Shown: positions 32,646 through 42,942 of the stretch, piece after piece
How the letters are laid out: every line of letters starts with the position of its first letter
Numbering within the stretch: the first letter of the stretch is position 1
Source: Gammaproteobacteria bacterium
GTDB taxonomy: Bacteria > Pseudomonadota > Gammaproteobacteria > Pseudomonadales > Pseudohongiellaceae
DNA length: 42,942 nucleotides
Assembly (NCBI GenBank): GCA_009844085.1
Contig: VYCF01000002.1
Span: 1 to 42,942 of the forward strand
Reading direction: 5' to 3'
The notes under the pieces: generated by a model
The model's database searches: none
What the model saw: the letters and a program-made list of their open reading frames with translations, nothing else
Told to the model about the DNA's origin: nothing
Made by a program: the position numbers and the translations under genes

Positions 32646-32981
32646 GAAACCGGCCGCGGGTTTTTCCGTCAGGCAGAGTTTCTATATAGTGAGAGCCCGA
32701 TGCAAGTCTCTTGCTTGCGCTCTCTTGCTTGCGCCAGGCCCGTGATTGAAGTCCGAGGAGCGCGAAAATGGAACGGCTGACCGGCGAATTCATGGCCTCT
32801 TGCCCGTGCGACGGCGGCCTGATCCTTCGCGTTCACCTTGATCCTTCTGGTCATCAGCATCGACGAGATTCCGCGTACTGTGCCTGTTCGTAACGATGCC
32901 GCGTGCTTCCCGGATTTTCCGGCGCTTCTATCCGCCGCCGCCGCCGGTTCGGAACTATTAACGCAGGCCGAATAAACTGCC
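32646..32981. other. intergenic region without a recognised gene
   Basis: These 336 bases contain no convincing coding frame; the short frames have no ribosome site and unnatural composition. A 14-bp sequence, TCTCTTGCTTGCGC, is tandemly repeated at 32707-32720 and 32721-32734. The right end holds the terminator-like hairpin of the ATPase gene. AT-rich sequence at 32677-32695 (TTTCTATATAGTGAGAG) could be part of a promoter for the isomerase gene on the minus strand. Confidence 0.5.
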
Positions 32982-32991
32982 TTACGGCAGT
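32976..32991 (-). terminator. terminator-like hairpin at the end of the ATPase gene
   Basis: On the minus strand ACTGCC and GGCAGT (six pairs) enclose a GTAA loop that contains the stop codon of the ATPase gene, and TTTATT follows. The stem is short, so confidence is moderate. Confidence 0.45.
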
Positions 32992-34130
32992 CCAAGCTCC
33001 CGGCAGAAAGTCGCGAACGGCATCACGCGGGTTCCGCTGGCGACGTAATCCCGAGCGCCGGGATGGACCTGGTAGAACTCGGGAACATCGGTGCGTTCGC
33101 GGAAGTAGCCGATCGTCCGGCTCGGCGATTTTTCGCCGGATTTGCATTCCACGGCGAACAGGGGCCGCCGGTCCTTGAGGACGACGAAATCGACTTCGCG
33201 CCTGTCGGTGTCGCGGATGAAACGAAGTTCCATTCGGAAGCCCCCGGTGTCTTCCAGAAAGTGACAATACTTGAGCAGGTGTCCGGCGACCAGATTTTCG
33301 AACCGCTCACCCCTGCCGGGCACTTGCGACCAGTCCCAGAGATAGAGCTTGGCTTCCTTTTTCACCGCCCGGATGCGCGGCGCGCCGAAGGGATATATGC
33401 GGAAGCAGACATAGAGATTTTCCAGTATCTCGATCCAGCGCCGCACCGTTTCATGAGCGACCTGAAGGTCCTCGCTCAGACTCTTGATCGAAAGGGGGGA
33501 ACCGACCCGGTCGGGCAGGGCCTCGACCAATAGCTCCACCAGGGCGACCTGGCGCAGGTTTTCGAGATCGCGCAAATCCTCGTATACGACTCTCGACATG
33601 CGTTCCCGCTGCCAGCGCCGCCAGGCGCGCGAATCGCCGGCGAGCAGCGGTTCGGGAAATCCGCCGAAACGCATGAGCGTTTCGAGATCGCCCGAGTTGG
33701 GCGCCGCCGCCAGTTCGCCCAGGGAAAACGGATGCAGGCGGTAATGGTGATAGCGGCCTTGCAGCGAGTCGCCGCCCTTGCGGTAGTGATCGAGTCTGGC
33801 GGAACCGGTGACCAGGAACGAAGTCCCTTCGCCCCGGGTATCGAAAAATCCCTTGACCAGATTGCGCCAGCGGGAAAATTTGTGAATCTCGTCCAGCACG
33901 AGCAGCGGCTGTCCGCCGGGAATCTCACTGTCCATCAATCGTTTGCGGGCGTGCGGGCTGTCCCAGTTCAGGTAAGCGGGATGGCGCCTGTCCTTCGCGC
34001 CGAGAATATCGAGGGCGAGCGTGGTTTTCCCGACCTGCCTCGGTCCGCCCAGGAAAACCATCTTGTATTCCAGGTCTTCCCGAATTTGCGAGTGCAGGTA
34101 GCGCTGCAGGACGTTCGAACCGGATGCCAT
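32982..34130 (-). CDS. AAA-family ATPase with DUF4143 domain
   Basis: A 382-residue ATP-binding protein of the AAA_14/DUF4143 type. Walker A GGPRQVGKTT is at about 28-37, Walker B-like PLLVLDEIHKF follows, and FLVTGSARLD is the sensor-1 region. The C-terminal half carries a DUF4143-like winged-helix and a PD-(D/E)XK-like part: VDFVVLKDRRPLFAVECKSG matches the D-x(n)-E-x-K arrangement of nucleases. The function of this family is unproven; defence or mobile-element maintenance has been proposed. The ATG at 34130 (GGGGGA upstream) is preferred to TTG at 34136. It is downstream of the restriction-modification gene on the same strand. Confidence 0.85.
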   Translation of the reverse strand: MASGSNVLQRYLHSQIREDLEYKMVFLGGPRQVGKTTLALDILGAKDRRHPAYLNWDSPHARKRLMDSEIPGGQPLLVLDEIHKFSRWRNLVKGFFDTRGEGTSFLVTGSARLDHYRKGGDSLQGRYHHYRLHPFSLGELAAAPNSGDLETLMRFGGFPEPLLAGDSRAWRRWQRERMSRVVYEDLRDLENLRQVALVELLVEALPDRVGSPLSIKSLSEDLQVAHETVRRWIEILENLYVCFRIYPFGAPRIRAVKKEAKLYLWDWSQVPGRGERFENLVAGHLLKYCHFLEDTGGFRMELRFIRDTDRREVDFVVLKDRRPLFAVECKSGEKSPSRTIGYFRERTDVPEFYQVHPGARDYVASGTRVMPFATFCRELGLP

Positions 34131-34255
34131 CGGCAATCCCCCGAAAACGGCGAGGTTTCGTTGGTGAAATCAGGTTAACTCTAAAAAACTCATGAGTAAA
34201 GCAAGATTGAACAGATGTTGCGCGGGCATTCCGCAAACGCTCCGCCGGGTTGGCG

Positions 34256-37033
34256 CTATCTCCCGCGTCTCTTTCCGCGCCCGCCTGACTTCGATACGTT
34301 CAACGGTGCGCGAGTCTTCTCGTATAGCATGAACAGGTGTTCGACTCGTTCGCGTTCGGAAGCGAAGCCTCTGGGACGGTAGAGTCTGTCCACGGCTCGG
34401 TCGAGGGCCTGATGCGCCTTGCGGAGATTTGGGGGCATGAGGTCGGGGTCGTAGAGTTCGGCGAGAGTCGCGCCGGGGTGGGCGGCGCGTGCGTCGAGCA
34501 CGGCCTGGCCCAAGGGTTTCAGCTTGGACAGTTTCATGCCTTTGGGCGGTGTTGGGTAGGTGTTGTAGACCAGCCCGATAGAGTAACGGTAACGGCTTTC
34601 CAATCGCCCGCCTATGTATCGCAACCATGCCATGTGCATCGCCGAGGTCAGCAGCGCGAAATCTATCAGCGTGGCGTTTTCAAGAATCCGTACGAGATTA
34701 CTTGGAATCACCGGCGGCTCCAACCATCCGATAGGCGCATACTCCCGCCGCTCCGAACTGACTTCGGGAATCACCAGAAACGGCGCAGTGGGAATTACCT
34801 CCACGTTATAGCGAGTAGGGAATTCCGCAATTGCCAAGGTGCTTTTTCGCTTGCTCTTCGACCGGTATTCACGAACTGCAGACATGCGTTTGCGTACCAG
34901 TGGCAGGGTCTTCAATGCAGTCGGCGCAGCCTCCTGCAATGCGAGTATCCATCGCTCGCCGCCTTGCAGGTGTTCACGAGCGCCGACATAGGGGTGGAGG
35001 AATGGCGCGGCGTCCGGTTCAACCTCCAACAACAAGGCTCGCTGCTCGGCATCAAAAATGTACTCGCCGTTATCGATTGGCTGGCTTCCACTGACCAGTC
35101 TTCCCATTCCGTTGATCGGTGCGCTTTCTTCCATTACCACCAGATGCGGGTCGGAGAGCGCCCCGGCATCGAAAAGATATGGTGAGAGCGAGGCGTGGCG
35201 GCTTTCCTCGGGGTCTGCGTTGATGTCGGAATAGCTGAACAGCCGTTTCTCAGACTGTGCGACTTCTCGCCGGTCGAGACCGAGAATGACGACATGCACA
35301 TGGGCCTTGCCGCGGGCGTCCGAGCCCCAGGCGAATGTTCGGTGGGCGAAATCGATTTCCAGCCCGCAACGTTCGAACAAGACTGGCCAAAGTTGCGCGA
35401 CTTGTTCGCCTTGGGTGATGGAGTTTGTTGCGACAAAACCGATCCGAGCATTGCCGCCATTAACGTATTCACCCGCCTTGATGAACCAGGCCGCGACGTA
35501 ATCGAGTGTACCGCCGCTCTTGCCGAAGTCGGCGATTCGGCGAACCTGGCCGCGTTGCGCATCGGTCTGGTGCTTGGCGCCGACGAAAGGCGGATTGCCA
35601 AACACGAACGAACATTCATCGGGCGGCAGGAAATCGGACCATTCCGTTTCCAGCGCATCGCAATGGGCAATATGCGGAGACTTCTTGAGCGGAATGCGGG
35701 TGAAGGTCTTGCCGAATTCCAGACTCAACCGGTTGTTCATGACATGGTCCATCATCCACATCGCGGCCTCGGCGATCCTCGCGGGAAACTCGCCGATTTC
35801 TATCCCGTAGAACTGGTCCACATCGATATTCGAAAGCGTGGTTACATCGAGTTCGTCCTGGGTTCCCAGCGCCCGCAGGACTTCGATTTCAAGCAGCCGC
35901 AGTTCGCGGTAGGCGATGACGAGGAAATTGCCGCAGCCGCAGGCGGGATCGAACAACTTCAATTCTCCCAGTTTGTTCTTGAACTGAATGAGATCGTTGC
36001 GGCGCCGACTGTCCTTGCGGGATTGCAGTCTCTGGAATTCCGCTCGGAGATCGTCCATGAACAATGGCTCGATCACCTTCAGAATGTTCTTTTCGGTCGT
36101 ATAGTGTGCGCCTTGGGCGCGGCGTTCTTGCGGGTCCATCACCGACTGGAACAGTGCGCCGAAGATAGCGGGAGAAATTCTAGACCAGTCGAAGCGGCAG
36201 GCGTCCAGTAGCATCTCGCGCATAGCCGAATCGAAGGCGGGGATTCGCAAAGGCCCGTCGAAAAGCTGGCCATTTACATAGGGAAAGGCGGCAAGGTCTT
36301 CGTCGAGGGAGGATTGCCGATTCTCGACCGGTGTATCCAGCACTTGGAAAAGTTGTGACAGCGACGAACCGAGGTCGGAACCGTCTTGCCGCGTGCGAGA
36401 TTCGAGAAAGTCGAAGAAGATGTCACGGGGTTCGAAGATGCCGGTGTCATCGGCGAACAGGCAGAACGCGATTCGAACGAGAAAACTCTCCAGGTCGTGA
36501 CCTTGGTAGCCCACGGCTTCGAGCGCATCGTGGAGTTTGCCGACAAGTTCCGCGGCCTTGACGTTGGCGGGATCCTGATCGCGGAAGGTCCGGCGCTGAA
36601 CGCCCACGATAAATCCGAACTTCTCGACATGACGCGGCAAATCGGCGAGCGCGAAGGAGACCGTCTCCCGCTCGTCGCGGTCATGTAGTTCGAAGTTCTG
36701 AAAATCGCTGACGAGGATATAGCGCGGGCGGTCCCGCTGCGGCAGCGCGTCGAAGTACTCGCCTGCCTGACCGTAGGCCCGCTCAAGATCGCGTCCGGCG
36801 CTCTTTTGTTCGACCAACAGCATCCCCGGCCAGAACAGGTCAATAAAGCCGGAGCGATTGTCGAGCTTTGCGACGTGTTCCTCGTAGCGCGCCACGCTAC
36901 GCCGCTTGACGCCGAAAACTTGAAAGAAATCGTTGTAGAAGCTCTGCGTCTCGCCCTTTTCGTATGCGGCGTCGCGCCATTCGTCCGAAAAGGCGGCCGC
37001 TCTTGCTCTTATTTCATTCCATGACAGGCGCAT
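34256..37033 (-). CDS. MmeI-like type IIL restriction-modification enzyme
   Basis: A 925-residue single-chain enzyme, close to MmeI in length. The N-terminal nuclease carries D65 and E75-Q-K77, the spacing of the MmeI catalytic residues (D70, E80-x-K82). A helical linker follows, then an N6-adenine methyltransferase with the SAM motif DPACGCGNF (362-370) and catalytic NPPF (480-483), and a target-recognition region in the C-terminal third. In MmeI-type enzymes one protein both cuts and methylates, and changes in the last part change the target. It is 21 bp downstream of HigA, so toxin-antitoxin and restriction genes may share a transcript, stabilising each other in the chromosome. No frameshift is visible. 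Confidence 0.9.
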   Translation of the reverse strand: MRLSWNEIRARAAAFSDEWRDAAYEKGETQSFYNDFFQVFGVKRRSVARYEEHVAKLDNRSGFIDLFWPGMLLVEQKSAGRDLERAYGQAGEYFDALPQRDRPRYILVSDFQNFELHDRDERETVSFALADLPRHVEKFGFIVGVQRRTFRDQDPANVKAAELVGKLHDALEAVGYQGHDLESFLVRIAFCLFADDTGIFEPRDIFFDFLESRTRQDGSDLGSSLSQLFQVLDTPVENRQSSLDEDLAAFPYVNGQLFDGPLRIPAFDSAMREMLLDACRFDWSRISPAIFGALFQSVMDPQERRAQGAHYTTEKNILKVIEPLFMDDLRAEFQRLQSRKDSRRRNDLIQFKNKLGELKLFDPACGCGNFLVIAYRELRLLEIEVLRALGTQDELDVTTLSNIDVDQFYGIEIGEFPARIAEAAMWMMDHVMNNRLSLEFGKTFTRIPLKKSPHIAHCDALETEWSDFLPPDECSFVFGNPPFVGAKHQTDAQRGQVRRIADFGKSGGTLDYVAAWFIKAGEYVNGGNARIGFVATNSITQGEQVAQLWPVLFERCGLEIDFAHRTFAWGSDARGKAHVHVVILGLDRREVAQSEKRLFSYSDINADPEESRHASLSPYLFDAGALSDPHLVVMEESAPINGMGRLVSGSQPIDNGEYIFDAEQRALLLEVEPDAAPFLHPYVGAREHLQGGERWILALQEAAPTALKTLPLVRKRMSAVREYRSKSKRKSTLAIAEFPTRYNVEVIPTAPFLVIPEVSSERREYAPIGWLEPPVIPSNLVRILENATLIDFALLTSAMHMAWLRYIGGRLESRYRYSIGLVYNTYPTPPKGMKLSKLKPLGQAVLDARAAHPGATLAELYDPDLMPPNLRKAHQALDRAVDRLYRPRGFASERERVEHLFMLYEKTRAPLNVSKSGGRGKRRGR

Positions 37034-37054
37034 AAATCTATGGCGGCCAGACGT

Positions 37055-37324
37055 TCAGGCGGCATCCTCGGCGCGACGCGCTTCGGCGACCTCCCAGGCG
37101 GCCTGCATGCGGGACCATACTTCCGCCGTACTCCAACCCAGGTTTTCCAGCCGGACCGCAAGAGTGGCCGACAGCCGCACCTTGCCAGCGAGCACACGGT
37201 TGAGTTGGGATGTGGATGCACCAAGCAGCGCCGCGGTTTCGGCAATGGTCTTGTCGTTGCCCTTCATCCATTCGCGCAATACCTCGCCGGGATGCGCCGG
37301 AAGTTGAAAGTTGGAGTCGTTCAT
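37055..37324 (-). CDS. higA: HigA-type antitoxin
   Basis: An 89-residue XRE-type DNA-binding protein of the HigA/VapI family: LPAHPGEVLREWM (8-20) and a helix-turn-helix at about 27-47 (ETAALLGASTSQLNRVLAGK). The start at 37324 was chosen over the upstream frame because it gives the family's N-terminus. HigA binds HigB and represses the joint promoter. It follows the toxin gene by 10 bp, the reverse of most TA pairs but usual for higBA. Confidence 0.88.
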   Translation of the reverse strand: MNDSNFQLPAHPGEVLREWMKGNDKTIAETAALLGASTSQLNRVLAGKVRLSATLAVRLENLGWSTAEVWSRMQAAWEVAEARRAEDAA

Positions 37325-37334
37325 GGTCGTTTTC

Positions 37335-37616
37335 TCAATGGTAGTCGACGAGATTGACGTCAATCGCCTCCCCGTTCTCGAAGCGGAATACGATCCGCCA
37401 ATTTCCGGTTATGCGCACACTCCAAAATTCGGCCAGATCGCCCTTGAGACGATGCAGGCCCCATCCCGGATTGCCGCGCATGCCTTCGGGACCGTCAGAT
37501 TGCGAAAGCACGGTCAGGACTAGCCTGATTCGGGGCAGCATGGCAGCGTCAAGTCCGGTTCTGACGCTTCCATCAGACATCCAGAATCGCCGTAACGCCT
37601 TGTGGCGGATTCTCAT
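37335..37616 (-). CDS. higB: HigB-type toxin
   Basis: A 93-residue RelE-superfamily mRNA interferase of the HigB type. Recognisable segments are FRHKALRRFW-like opening (here MRIRHKALRRFW), RIRLVLTVLSQSDGPEGM, PGWGLHRLKGDLAEFWSVRI and GNWRIVFRFENGEAIDVNLVDYH. HigB cleaves ribosome-bound mRNA when the antitoxin is lost. ATG at 37616 begins exactly where a promoter at 37623-37652 would start transcription, so the mRNA may be leaderless. The open frame continues upstream into the insertion sequence, but that extension has no family similarity. Confidence 0.88.
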   Translation of the reverse strand: MRIRHKALRRFWMSDGSVRTGLDAAMLPRIRLVLTVLSQSDGPEGMRGNPGWGLHRLKGDLAEFWSVRITGNWRIVFRFENGEAIDVNLVDYH

Positions 37617-37622
37617 TTTGTG

Positions 37623-37652
37623 ATCGTATCGCAGTGCGACACACTGCTGCAA
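37623..37652 (-). promoter_or_regulatory. predicted higBA promoter with HigA operator
   Basis: On the minus strand TTGCAG (-35, 37652-37647) and TACGAT (-10, 37628-37623) are separated by 18 bp. The spacer contains the perfect inverted repeat GCAGTG-CGACA-CACTGC (37631-37647), a good fit to a HigA-type operator that would block RNA polymerase. The predicted start is about 7 bp before or at the higB ATG. The insertion sequence ends 28 bp upstream at 37681, leaving this promoter intact. Confidence 0.45.
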
Positions 37653-37680
37653 TGGATTTGCCCGAATCAAGGGCTTCACT

Positions 37681-37705
37681 CTAGCCCGGATATTGCACGA
37701 GTGAG
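37681..37705. repeat. left terminal inverted repeat of the IS
   Basis: It begins CTAGCCCGGATATTGCACG and pairs with 39288-39312 with three mismatches (positions 9, 17 and 18 of the repeat). Confidence 0.85.
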
Positions 37706-37903
37706 TCGATTTGAGCCGTTTTCGCCCCCTGCCGTGGCCTGATGGTTCCGCTCCAGGCCAAACCGGTTCGCCCGCTGGGATTTCGGGTCGCGAACCGCGT
37801 TTGGCAGTCCTTTTTCGCAGCTTTCCGGGGTCGTGGCCGGATTCGGGTCGCGGGCGTTCCCGGGCGCGGCCCGTCCAGGATGGGGACTTTGGAGGTTGCG
37901 CCC

Positions 37904-39220
37904 TTATCCGGGTTTCAGCCGGACGGCGGCGGTGCGGAACAGCGCCTGGCGTGGACAGGAGCCGGACAACAGCAGCCGCACGCGCCGGGTGTTGCGCAGC
38001 ACCACGGCGCCGATCTTCAGCAGCTTCAGCCGGATGGTGCCGACGTAGGCGTTGGCGAGTTCGCTGCCGGCCAGGGCGACGCGCCGGATGGCTTCGAGCA
38101 GCGTGTAGGCCAGGGCGGAGAGCAGCATCCGGTACTGGTTCGGTCCCGATTCGTGGCAACTGGTGCGGTCGGCGAACAGGTCGAGCTGCTGCTCCTTGAT
38201 CCGGTTCTCCATGTCGCCCCGGGCGCAATACATCTTTTCATAGAGCCATTGCGGCACGCCCTTGAGGTTGGTGACGATGAAGCGCGGATTCGCGCCGCGC
38301 GCCGAATGCTCGGCCTTGACGACCACCCGGCGGAGCCGTTTCCAAGTGCCGGCGGCGTAGCGGAAGCCCTCGAACAGGCGGAGGTCTTCCCCGCTCGCCT
38401 CGTGCGCCAGTTCCGCCAAGTCCATGATCGGCTTCGCCTTTTTCGCCAACGCCGCGTTGCGGCCGATGCCGACGATGTAGCCCACATCGTTGCGCTCGCA
38501 CCAGGACAGCATCCGCGGGCGGCAGAACCCGCCGTCGCCCCGGAAGACGATCTTCACCTTCGGCCATGCCTGGCGCAAGCGCTTCGTCAGCAAGGCCAGC
38601 ACCGCCCAGGCGTGCCGGGCGCCGTCGCTGTTGCCCGGACGCAGGTACGCAACCAGCAGCCGGCCGCCGCAGAACACGTACAGCGGCAGAAAACAGTAGC
38701 GGTCGTAATACCCGTGGAAGAAACGGCCCTCCTGCATGCCGTGCGCCGGATCGTCGGTGGCGTCGAAATCCAGCACCAGACGTTTGCGCGGAGGACGCTT
38801 GAACGACGCGATGAATTGCTCGATCAGCACCTCGTGCAGACGAACCGCGTCTTCCCGGCCCATCCGCCGCTCGAACCGGCACAGCGTGGAGGCGCCGGCC
38901 AGCACCGCGTCCGCGCCCACCGCCGTTTGCAAAGCCGGGTCCGACCGCAACTCGTCGTGGTCGTTCAGGTCTTCATAACCAAGCGCCAGCGCGTACACGC
39001 GCTGGCGCACCATCGTCGGGAGCGAATGCAGGCAGCTGGCTTGTCGGCGCGGACCGCCGAGCGCCCGAGCGGCGCTGTCGGTCAATCCCAGCATCCGGTC
39101 GGCGGCGCGCAGCAACACCGCGCCGCCGTCGGAGGTGATGTCGCCGCCGGAAAATCCGGCCTCCATCAGGCGACCCTTGCAGTTGGCGAAACGGATGGGC
39201 TTCGGGTTACAATTCGTCAT
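37904..39220 (-). CDS. IS1380-family transposase
   Basis: A 438-residue DDE transposase, the expected length for the IS1380 family. Segments typical of the family include GGAVLLRAADRMLGLTD, HDELRSDPALQ, STLCRFER, DATDDPAHGMQEGRFFHGYY (with the first catalytic Asp), IVFRGDGGFCRPRML (second Asp) and the C-terminal MENRIKEQQLDLFADRTSCH with the acidic residue of the DDE triad. No stop or frameshift interrupts it, so it is probably active. The ATG at 39220 is preferred to the upstream in-frame start because it begins the family's MTN-KP-R pattern. Confidence 0.92.
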   Translation of the reverse strand: MTNCNPKPIRFANCKGRLMEAGFSGGDITSDGGAVLLRAADRMLGLTDSAARALGGPRRQASCLHSLPTMVRQRVYALALGYEDLNDHDELRSDPALQTAVGADAVLAGASTLCRFERRMGREDAVRLHEVLIEQFIASFKRPPRKRLVLDFDATDDPAHGMQEGRFFHGYYDRYCFLPLYVFCGGRLLVAYLRPGNSDGARHAWAVLALLTKRLRQAWPKVKIVFRGDGGFCRPRMLSWCERNDVGYIVGIGRNAALAKKAKPIMDLAELAHEASGEDLRLFEGFRYAAGTWKRLRRVVVKAEHSARGANPRFIVTNLKGVPQWLYEKMYCARGDMENRIKEQQLDLFADRTSCHESGPNQYRMLLSALAYTLLEAIRRVALAGSELANAYVGTIRLKLLKIGAVVLRNTRRVRLLLSGSCPRQALFRTAAVRLKPG

Positions 39221-39287
39221 GGGCGGGGTGTCCTTCGATATCGGCTTAACTACCTGAATTATATCGAAATATGGATGCCCCGCCCAT

Positions 39288-39312
39288 CTCACTCACGCAA
39301 TATTCGGGCTAG
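39288..39312. repeat. right terminal inverted repeat of the IS
   Basis: Reverse complement of the left end with three mismatches; it ends in CGGGCTAG next to the guaB promoter region. Confidence 0.85.
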
Positions 39313-39342
39313 ACTTGATCCAGGTTGAAAACGATCACCGGC

Positions 39343-42461
<3,119 letters not shown>

Positions 42462-42476
42462 TCCCGAGTCGCCGAA

Positions 42477-42761
42477 TCAGGATTTTTCGTTCTTCACCGC
42501 GACAAAGCCGGATTGGCCCTTGCCTTTGGCCCGCCGCACGGTATAGCCGTAAAGCCCGAGATTGAACTTGCGGTCGCCTTCCATTCCCGCCAGGGCCTCG
42601 ACTATCCTGTCGGCGACCGGATCCGATTCCGGCACTTCACTGGCTTGCCTCAAGAGCCATTTGCTGAAGGCGTCTTCGGCGAGATCATCACCGATCGACT
42701 TGCGCAAAGCGTTCAGTTTCCTTATTTGACCCTTGGTCAATGTACTTTCATCAATAGACAT
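42477..42761 (-). CDS. small hypothetical protein
   Basis: A 94-residue charged protein with no recognised domain. Features: helix-rich first half (SIDESTLTKGQIRKLNALRKSIG), then DAFSKWLLRQ and a basic C-terminus (YTVRRAKGKGQSGF). The start at 42761 has AGGAG upstream, and composition is normal for this genome, so it is probably real. It converges with guaA, 15 bp apart. A nucleic-acid-binding role is possible from the basic tail but unsupported. Confidence 0.7.
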   Translation of the reverse strand: MSIDESTLTKGQIRKLNALRKSIGDDLAEDAFSKWLLRQASEVPESDPVADRIVEALAGMEGDRKFNLGLYGYTVRRAKGKGQSGFVAVKNEKS

Positions 42762-42942
42762 TTTTGTCTCCTGCTGATTTGCAATAATGCCGGGCGAATT
42801 CTTGCCCGAAAATGAAATAAAGGGAGTATTTCCGAAACAGGTTACGAGAATACTTCAGATTAGAAAACGCATCAAGCATCAATATTGAAGTACAGCGATT
42901 CCCGCTGAAAATCGTATTCCAATAGAATCAATGGGTTGCGAC
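42762..42942. other. non-coding right end of the window
   Basis: AT-rich sequence without a convincing gene. A short inverted repeat, CGGGC-GAATTCTT-GCCCG (42791-42808), is present upstream of the small hypothetical gene. The region probably contains that gene's promoter. Confidence 0.4.

Larger units (their letters stand above)
37681..39312 (-). mobile_element. IS1380-type insertion sequence, complete
   Basis: About 1632 bp, bounded by 25-bp terminal inverted repeats (37681-37705 and 39288-39312) that agree at 22 of 25 positions. It contains one full transposase gene (37904-39220) and non-coding ends of about 200 and 70 bp. The outermost CTAG is palindromic, so it could be either the end of the inverted repeat or a 4-bp target duplication; in the latter case the element is 37685-39308. 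It sits between higB and the guaB promoter. Confidence 0.85.

Noticed and set aside
32707..32734. Tandem 14-bp repeat as a regulatory element
   Set aside because: Only two copies, no motif similarity to known operators and no nearby start; probably a simple duplication.
37742..39328. 528-codon open frame on the plus strand across the IS
   Set aside because: Antisense to the complete IS1380 transposase, which has the expected length and motifs.

Overview
The window looks like part of the chromosome of a GC-rich, aerobic, heterotrophic gammaproteobacterium, probably marine or host-associated. That inference rests on the guaB-guaA pair, nadC, two large TonB-dependent receptors, many exported redox proteins (Rieske protein, PQQ dehydrogenase, di-haem peroxidase, Tat-type flavoenzyme) and the codon use. 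I see no rRNA, tRNA, CRISPR array or prophage.

Layout. (1) 1-942: a GntR/HutC-type regulator with a palindromic promoter region. (2) 1015-3065: an ATPase-HNH nuclease pair of the Septu (PtuA/PtuB) kind, visibly more AT-rich than its surroundings, lying between the regulator and its likely targets. (3) 3087-17424: a catabolic and uptake locus of four transcription units in two divergent pairs: nitrilase-like and DUF1330 against DUF1838 and an exported VOC protein; then TonB receptor, amine oxidase, FAD oxidase and alpha/beta hydrolase against a second TonB receptor, two VOC proteins and an MFS carrier. The two divergent promoter regions share a nearly identical AT-rich motif, and a related site lies in the promoter of the GntR gene, so one regulator may control the whole locus. 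(4) 17421-20541: an exported HNH nuclease, nadC, a retropepsin-like protease and a truncated DUF898-M48 protease. (5) 20635-30167: mostly exported redox genes (orphan molybdenum hydroxylase, CpeT/CpcT-like protein, Rieske protein, PQQ dehydrogenase, OxyR-like regulator, di-haem peroxidase, two small proteins). (6) 30389-32645: a membrane coiled-coil protein and a HupE-like protein/peptidyl-prolyl isomerase pair. (7) 32982-39312: an accessory island with an AAA/DUF4143 ATPase, an MmeI-like restriction-modification enzyme, a HigBA toxin-antitoxin pair and an intact IS1380-type insertion sequence. (8) 39398-42761: guaB, guaA and a small unknown gene.

Intergenic repeats are unusual here. Two 132-bp copies of a structured repeat (5891-6022 and 22932-23063, opposite orientations) differ at 18 positions, 10 of which form five base-pair-preserving double changes, so the fold itself appears conserved. 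These and two other repeats (9841-9930 and 28141-28189) all sit at 3' ends of genes, and two of them supply the stop codon and last residues of the gene they abut.

The best candidate for an undescribed system is the 3-17 kb locus: two outer-membrane receptors, several exported proteins (amine oxidase, DUF1838, a signal-peptide VOC protein), cytoplasmic oxidase and hydrolase, three related VOC proteins and a carrier under one predicted regulator. It looks like a pathway that starts in the periplasm; its substrate cannot be read from the sequence.
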